A stretch of 64,000 bases of DNA from Perilla frutescens (Eukaryota; Streptophyta; Magnoliopsida; Lamiales; Lamiaceae), in assembly GCA_026008535.1 (NCBI GenBank), contig BRKX01000007.1, positions 5,045,001 to 5,109,000 of the forward strand, read 5' to 3'. The notes under the pieces are model-generated. The model ran no database searches and was not told the origin of the DNA. It worked only from the letters and a program-made list of their open reading frames with translations. The position numbers were made by a program, and so were the translations under genes. Positions 55,869 through 64,000 of the stretch are shown one piece after another. Position 1 is the stretch's first letter, and each line of letters begins with the position of its first letter.

Positions 55869-57434
55869 GCACCTGTAACGCCTCGGTCCCGAGGATTAGG
55901 ACGGGGATATTACGGGAAAAATACAAGGAAAAAGATAGCTTGATCCAAAATCCAGGGGGTCCTCTGTAATGTCCCGGTCCCAAAAGGAATAATAAATGAG
56001 GGTCGGGGTATTACTCAAAAAGGAAGTACTATTTAGGATAATCAAATGAAATGGCTTTAGAACAAAAATAGGTTATATTCCCCAGAAATTTGGGCAGCAT
56101 AACCTCTATAACTGGAAGAAATCCACGTCTTTCAACGTATCAACGAAGTCAAATGATTCAATCAAGTCAAAAGAATGCCTATTCATAGGCTAGTCAAATT
56201 CAAACAGAATCCAACAATTGATAGATAGGATTCTAACTCTTCAAATAAACAAGACCTCTCCATAGGCCACAACAACTAAGACCCATCAATAGGCCAGAGG
56301 CAAATAACTATTTTATGTCCCATTAATAGGACAGAAGCAATTAATCAAGATAAGACCCATTCATAGGTCAACTGGAAAATAAGCAGAATCCAAGACTTAA
56401 CCAAATATGACCAACTCATAGGTCGAAAACTGTAATGAAACATGCTTGGATTTATAAAAAGAAGTGGGACTTTATTTATCACGATTCAATAAAGAATACA
56501 ATTCAGATACGCCCAAAAATAAAACATAGCATGCAATCATACTATGGGGCAACTGTATCAGAGTTTAAGCGGAAAACAATGGAGTAATATTGTATCACAT
56601 AACAGCATACTCATGAGCAATACATTAGTCTGAACGAGACAGCAAGGCACGATCAACCCACAACAGTACATCGAGTCATCACCTCCAGCATCTCAACCTG
56701 TGAAAAACATTTTGAAAATATTTTGGGCGTGAGTACTAAAGCATTCAGTGGGTTAAACTTTTAACTCAATCTTTAATAAAAACTGTAACAGAATATCCAA
56801 AATATAAATACAGATAATGGAAAGCAAAACGTGAAAGCCCTTCCCATTTTTGCAAACCTTTTACTTCTCTTTGGTACCCTGTAGCTCTTTCTGTCGTCTA
56901 CTGCACTCTATGACATGTCGCTGATAGGAAAAGGGAGGGGTTACCTCGCTAATCCGAGAAGAGTGTACCAGGGATTGCCTAGCATTGACCCTGAGTATAC
57001 CAGGGGTTACCTAGCATTGACTCCTATAGTGATGCCCAGATCACATGTATGTGCAGGGGTTACCTCACAGTAACACCTTTAGTGATTAACATCACAACTG
57101 CAAGAAATCACAGTTCCTGCCTATCCTTTGATCTATGTTCTCTATAAAGCGCATAATATGACATAAGCATAAAAACTATGTCATCCTCTTCATATAGCAA
57201 CTATGCTAATCTTTAATTCATCTAACAACTTAGTTCAATTACGCTTCTTATTCCTTAAGCAGAAATCATTCTATAACTTGAGTTTAATACTAAAAGCACA
57301 AGCTAAAAAGTACAACTCATTATACACAAGTATAATCAATACACAATAAACATTTAATATACTGTAACTTTAAACTATGACTATTAGATTTTAAATATAA
57401 ACTCTACACTTTAACTTTTAACCACAAGACTTTA

Positions 57435-57705
57435 GTTATGACAAGGCATAATCTATTCTATTTAATTATGTCGAAGCATAATCTATATTCGCTTATTGTG
57501 ATAAATCATAATCTATATTCTCAATAATTATGAAAAAGTATAATCTATGTTCTCAGTAATTATGGCAAAGCATAATCTATGTTCTCAGTAATTATGGCAA
57601 AGCATAATCTATGTTCTCAATAATTATGGCACAGCATAATCTATGTTCTCAATAATTATACATCAGTATAATACTATATTCTCATTAATTATACAACAGT
57701 ATAAT
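57435..57705. repeat. Array of nine mini inverted repeats in the solo LTR
   Basis: Each unit has a 6-bp stem and a 6-nt loop, with a period of 30-32 bp. Stems are ATTATG/CATAAT in most units and ATTATA/TATAAT in the last two. Loops include GCAAAG, TCGAAG, GCACAG, CATCAG and CAACAG. A conserved CTATGTTCTCA(A/G)TA spacer separates the middle units. Confidence 0.85.
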
Positions 57706-58852
57706 ACTATTACTCTAGCAGAGACTTGAGCAGATAATTCCTCAAATATTTTATTTGGATATTCCAACTATGACCATCACATTTATGAGTTAATAACTCA
57801 AATATAGATAGGTTTTGCAAATAAACCCACCTCGATTAGATCAACTCAGGTGATCAAACTTCTCGATACTCATCCGCCAGCTCTTCTAACCGGCTCAACA
57901 AGTCCTACAAGGTCAAACCTTATTTTAGGACTGCTACTCTAATTTTCAGAACTCGACTTTAATTTAATTGGAGCTTTTATTCACTTTAATTATATTTCAA
58001 CTAAGAATGCGCGACTCTAGAGACCTCGTACAACTTCCACATAGAAGGAAATAAATTCCAAAATATAATTTCCGATTTAATGGGATCAAAAGATTTGACA
58101 GAGGTCACTTTCCGTAACTTGCCATTTTAATCAAATTTACACAGCTAACCTCGATTGCACTTTTTACTTGTCCAAAAATTATGAAAATAATCAGGCATGA
58201 CCCCACATATATCTTTATTAAACTATACAATTTTTGGAATTTTCTGAAATCACATGCTTTAATTATAAAAATAACCACCTGATTAAAATAATCGACTTTA
58301 ATCAAAACTTATCGGAAAATTATGAAACTTGGCAGTCCTATAGGGAATAATTTTTCGAGCAACTTTATAGAAGAAACTTTTTCGATTTGACGACCCGAAA
58401 TGGACGAAAACGGGCAAAAACCGAAACTGATCGGCGCCCCTTTATTTTTTACGTTTTCCGGCGTTTTCGCCGGTTTCCGGCCACCGGACGACAACGCACT
58501 CAACATACGAAATGAAGCACTATTTAAAACACACAACATATTAAAATTTTAACTATAGAGGATAAGAAATGGACCGAAACGAGACATCCGAAGCGGCGGC
58601 GCGACGGCGGCACGACGACGGCGTTTCCGGCCATCCACGGCAGCGGCGGCGGCGGCGGCTCTCCGGCAGCCTTCCGGCGCTCGATAGCTGCTCCCACAGC
58701 AGTAGCACCCCTCCTCCCAAACAAAACTTAACCTGGGCCCGCGTGCGCGATTTACTCGGCGCAGGCCCGGGTTTCTCTCGTTCGTGTTGACGAACGAGAG
58801 AGAAAGAGAGAGAAGAGAGAGAATGAGCAATTGCAAATGAGCCCAAGCCCCC

Positions 58853-58862
58853 CTATTTATAG
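58853..58862 (-). promoter_or_regulatory. Predicted TATA box of the solo LTR
   Basis: The minus strand reads CTATAAATAG in the same context (GGGGGGC side, CT-rich upstream) as the outer LTR. A solo LTR with a kept promoter could drive antisense transcription of copia D. Confidence 0.55.
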
Positions 58863-59566
58863 GAAAAGTGGCTCCGGGGCGGATATAATTTTTTCGGATA
58901 TAAAATACTGATAAAGTGATTTCCGGATTCAATAAAAGTTGCTTTATTCAATGGCGAGGTCCAAATGACCTCCGACACAAAATCTGAAAATACCGAGAGA
59001 CTCGTTGGCTCAAGTACTATTGAACCAACCCAACTCGGGATGACGAGGAAGTCGTCTGAAGAAAAACGAAGAAAGATTCCCTTTCAAAAATTACTTTTAC
59101 TATTCATTTTGACTGACAGATTTTGCTCCCGAACGTTCGATTGACCTCAGATTGGCAATCCGTGAACACGAACGGATTTCTTAGGTCATTTCCTATAAGA
59201 TAGGCTTGTTAGAACAAGTCTCGGATCAATGAGGAGGATTTCGTGAATTTTTCGAATCACGAACGCACGCAAAAATTACTATTCACAGGTTTTCCCTTGA
59301 CGATTTTCAATTACGGGACTCCTGTAGAGGTCAGAATAAAATTCTGAAAGCACCAATAGTTTCCTTTAGGTCGTTACATTCCAGAAAAGACCAATATTGA
59401 CTATCTTCCGGAGACAAATGCAAACTCTCATATATCGATTTTCACATAAAATACACGAAAAGGTCGCGACTTACATCTGTGTTACTTTATTTTAGCTCCA
59501 ATTATTTTCTTTAGTCTTCTAAATAAATTTAGAGAACTCACTAAAGTTCTGGGATGTTACAGCACC

Positions 59567-61391
59567 AATGCTCGATTCTTAGAGGAAGACTATGTCATAA
59601 ACCACAAATCAAGGAGTCAAATCATTCTTGAGGAGTTGAGGGGAGGATCGAATCCTACACCAGTGGTATAAGATGAGGTACCACCAAACACTGCACAACG
59701 TGTCACAGAAGGACAAAAATTACCTCATCGCAGTGAGAGTTGTACGCCAACCCGATAGATTCATTAGTCTGGGAGAGGCTTCAGATTTCCCAGAGGGACT
59801 AAATGAATTGGATCCCAGGACCTATGACGAGGCAATTCAAGATAAAGATGCGGATTCTTAGAAAACTGCAATATATGGAGTCTGAGATTAGATCTATGGA
59901 TCACAATCAAGTCTGGGAGTTCGTAGAACCACTCGATGGAGTTAAACCCATTGGGTGTAAGTGGTTCTACAAGCGCAAGAGAGGAGCTGACGGAAAGGTT
60001 GAAACCTTCAAAGCTAGATTGGTGGAGAAAGGATATACTCAGAAAGAAAGGATCATGAGGAAACCTTTTCACCGGTAGCCATGCATAAGTCAATCCAGAT
60101 TCTCTTGTCAATTGCTGCTCATTTGGATTATGAGATCTGACAGATGGATGTCAAGACAACTTTCCTAAATGGAAGTCTTGAAAAAAATATTCACATGAAG
60201 CAACCAGAGGGATTCATTGCTAAAGGTCAAGAGCATTTGGTGTGCAAGCTTAAGAGATCCATCTATGGACTTAAGCAGACATCGAGATCTTGGAATATCC
60301 GATTTGACGAGGTTATCTAATCATATAGATTCATGCAAAGTCCGGATGAGAGCTGTGTGTACAAGAAATGTGATGGAAACGTAGTGGTATTCTTTGTACT
60401 TTATGTTGATGACATCTTGCTTATTGGAAACAGTAAGAAGGCATTGTCAAACATTAGGGTGTGGTTGTCTGAGCAGTTCGATATGAAGGATCTGGGTGAG
60501 GTCGGACATGTCCTTGGCATTAAGATCATTCAAGATCGCTAGAAAAGGATGTTATGTCTGTCCCAGGTAACTTATATCGATACAGTGCTAGCTAAGTTTG
60601 GCATGCAAGATTCCAAAAGAGGTTTTGTACCTTACAGGCATGAAATTCATCTATCCAAGGAAATCTGTCCCCAAACACAGTCTAAGATAGAAGAGATGAA
60701 GAAAGTACCATATGCTTCGGCTGTTGGAAGTTTAATGTACGGCATGCTATGCACTAGGCCTGATATATGCTATGTCGTCAGCATGGTAAGCAGATATCAG
60801 TCTAACCCTGGACAAGGTCACTGGACTGCGGTCAAAAACATTCTCAAGTACCTTAAAAGGACTCGAGATTACATGTTAGTATTTTGCTCAGATAGTCTAG
60901 TGCCTTTAGGTTATATGGACTCAGATTTTCAATCTGACAAAGATCAGAGTAAATCTACCTCGGGCTATGTGTTTACATTAGGAGGTGGAGCTATCACATG
61001 GAGTAGTATAAAGCAGAAATGCATTGTTGATTCCACCATGAAAGCCGAGTATGTAGCTACCTCTGAGGCTGCAAAAGAGGTTGTCTGGCTCCGCGGTTTC
61101 CTAGTGGGCTTGGATATGGTTCCTGAGTTGCCTAGGACTATCACAATATACTGTGATAATTCTAGTGCAGTGGCAAACTCGAAGGAACCCAGAGCCTAGA
61201 ATGCAAGTAAACACATATAGAGAAAGTACCATCTTATACGAGAAATCGTTAAGAGAGGAGATGTGGCAGTGGTCAAGATTGCATCGAAGGACAACCTGAC
61301 TGATCCATTCATGAAGAGCCTGCCGGCTAAGACCTTTGATGGTCACATGGAGAAAATGGGAATGAGATGCAGACCTGGTAGCACAGTTTGA
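59567..61391 (+). pseudogene. Ty1/copia element D, part 3: reverse transcriptase and RNase H
   Basis: It resumes in frame after the solo LTR (NARFLEEDYVINHK). RT: GVKPIGCKWFYKRKRGADG, FKARLVEKGYTQ, a frameshift near 60050, QMDVKTTFLNGSLE, and YVDD at 60402-60413. RNase H: ASAVGSLMYGMLCTRPDI, GYMDSDFQSDKDQSKSTSGYVF, EYVATSEAAKEVVWL, NLTDPFMKSL to the stop at about 61391. Nonsense codons occur at about 59859, 60137, 60318, 60541 and 61197. Motifs are well kept despite them. Confidence 0.9.
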
Positions 61392-61467
61392 GTTGATAGT
61401 TTAGATTAGAGAGTTACCCAGTTAGTTTTTATGCTTGAAAGACATACTTTAAGTATAAGTGGGATAT

Positions 61468-62000
61468 TGTTAGTTTTAGTATAAGAGCTTGACCCTCCTT
61501 TTGGCCCTTCGGAGGGGGGGGAGCATTTGCTCGTGCATACAAGGAATACTATATAAGAGAATCATTAGCTCAGAACTCATAGCTACAAGAGTAGGATAGG
61601 TAGAGCTGCTATTCTATTCCTTGTCGGACAAGAAAATACGCAGCTCGTAGCTCTGGGCTCATAGCTCGGGGCTACAGGAGCGGTACTGGCCTTACTGCAT
61701 TCCCTCATATGATTAGGGAATGCTCGACCAGGGATAGCTTCCCTTTATTTACCCGTTGGTTGAGCAAAAAAGAATTGCATATGTAATACTTGAAATCACA
61801 GAAAGTGTGATCTCAGAGTGAAGTAGCAAGATAACGTCTGGAACCTCTGGTCGACCTTAATGGCGCCAAATGTAAAAGTTCCAGTAGCTTTAGAGATTAT
61901 CCCGGGATTGACCGTCCGTTGATAATCAATCCCTTAGTGATCCGTTTAGGGCCCTCCGGTGGGGGGGATATTGCATAAACTCATGGGCAGTAGCGAGGTA
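61468..62000 (+). repeat. 3' LTR of copia D, right end uncertain
   Basis: A purine-rich tract ending AAGTGGGATAT directly precedes TGTTAGTTTTAG, a normal copia polypurine tract/LTR junction. The segment has repeated CATAGCT/CGTAGCT motifs. I cannot place the CA terminus, because no 5' LTR is available for comparison. Confidence 0.6.
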
Positions 62001-63582
<1,582 letters not shown>

Positions 63583-63999
63583 CTAGAAAATGATCCAAAG
63601 TCTTATGATGTCTATATAATGAAATTTTAGGGTACTATACCAACTGCAATAGAAGGCTAAATTCATTATGGACTTTGTATCAAGTTTTGAAACTTTGAAG
63701 TCTTCAGCAGTTGTACCTTCACCATCTGTTCTTGATTGTGTTAAAAGTTCTCTTGCATGAGTTTGTGAAGCAAAGACCGGTTCCTCTCCAGGTGAGCATA
63801 AATGTTCTCGGTCTATTAAAGGCACTCCACTGGAATCATTGTTTACGCAGTTCTGTTTGCATGCTCTTTGGTTTGGGAATTGCATGATACAGGCAATTGT
63901 TGTACTCTGGATAGAGTTTGTGCGGGAGTTTCGCTGGTGTTGGGACGAATCACAACAATTACCAAGAATGTTAACCAACAGGCCAATTGACCTATCCAA
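63583..63999 (-). CDS. Unassigned ORF at window edge, partial
   Basis: The minus-strand frame is open for about 138 codons and may extend beyond the right edge; codons up to about 63667 look balanced in composition (NNDSSGVPLIDREHL, EEPVFASQTHAREL), whereas the tail is AT-rich. I recognise no domain. It could be a host exon, since a GT-like donor (GAAG/GTACAAC) lies inside, or a decayed transposon piece. Treat as hypothetical. Confidence 0.25.
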   Translation of the reverse strand: MDRSIGLLVNILGNCCDSSQHQRNSRTNSIQSTTIACIMQFPNQRACKQNCVNNDSSGVPLIDREHLCSPGEEPVFASQTHARELLTQSRTDGEGTTAEDFKVSKLDTKSIMNLAFYCSWYSTLKFHYIDIIRLWIIF

Positions 64000-64000
64000 T

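Larger units (their letters stand above)
55874..59561 (-). repeat. Solo LTR of a chromovirus-type element (3688 bp), inserted in copia D
   Basis: It starts TGTAACGCCTCGG and ends GGGATGTTACA, flanked by GCACC at 55869-55873 and 59562-59566. There is no interior or primer site, so it is a solo LTR left by LTR-LTR recombination. Collinear blocks link it to the outer LTR at 6347. The minus-strand TATA box at 58853-58862 shows leftward orientation. A second LTR-like start, TGTAATGTCCCGG, lies at 55965. It includes a GC-rich tract (58590-58690) and two hairpin series. Confidence 0.9.

Noticed and set aside
57184..57188. TCCTC as the second target duplication of an LTR starting at 55965
   Set aside because: The preceding bases do not match the TGTTACA-type LTR end of this group, and homology to the outer LTR continues past the site. 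A 5-bp match in several kb is expected by chance.
57435..57705. Regularly spaced repeats resembling a CRISPR array
   Set aside because: The units sit inside a plant LTR, the spacers are conserved rather than unique, and there are no cas genes. The pattern is a hairpin-type tandem repeat.
58549..58932. Ala/Arg-rich frames in the solo LTR
   Set aside because: Same reason: the GC-rich LTR tract opens several frames on both strands.

Overview
This is nuclear DNA from a flowering plant, probably a eudicot (inferred; no species marker is visible). Almost everything is transposable element: Ty1/copia, chromovirus (Tekay-like) and Athila-like Ty3/gypsy retrotransposons, a PIF/Harbinger DNA transposon and a pararetrovirus-like palindrome. 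The only recognisable host-type genes are two tandem, broken members of the plant membrane-protein family DUF2921. I see no intact host gene, no tRNA or rRNA and no CRISPR.

Left part (1-28.7 kb). A copia element on the minus strand (1-4249) abuts the truncated 3' side of DUF2921 copy 1 (4250-5700, minus). Upstream of it lies DUF2921 copy 2, which is split: its main body is at 25329-27910 and its last codons plus stop are at 6296-6341. The 18,982-bp gap between them is one insertion (6347-25328) flanked by the target duplication ACCAC. That insertion is itself nested. The outer element has LTRs of about 3 kb and a 2.8-kb interior with no recognisable protein. Its right LTR was later hit by a Tekay-type chromovirus (13936-24513, duplication CTCTC) that carries a nearly continuous gag-pol reading frame.

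Middle (28.7-49.4 kb). Two truncated copia pieces come first, one inserted in the integrase of the other. An Athila-like element follows on the minus strand (about 33.3-43.5 kb) with gag, protease, RT, RNase H, integrase and an envelope-position ORF. Its 5' LTR ends at a giant inverted repeat (43541-48940): two 2.7-kb arms separated by 31 bp, each with an open reverse transcriptase-RNase H frame and its own promoter-like region.

Right part (49.4-64 kb). A plus-strand copia element is split three ways. A 5,080-bp PIF/Harbinger transposon (50005-55084, duplication TAA) encodes a DDE transposase and a Myb/SANT-like protein. A 3.7-kb solo LTR (55874-59561, duplication GCACC) interrupts pol. In both cases the copia reading frame resumes exactly when one target-site copy is removed. 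The last 2.5 kb holds an 85-unit CT microsatellite and one unassigned ORF.

The most unusual signal is structural. The chromovirus LTRs and the Tekay leader contain arrays of tiny inverted repeats (5-7 bp stems, mostly 6- or 14-nt loops, roughly 30-nt spacing in two arrays). Their stem sequences differ from unit to unit but stay self-complementary, while loops or spacers are conserved. This looks like selection on hairpin structure.
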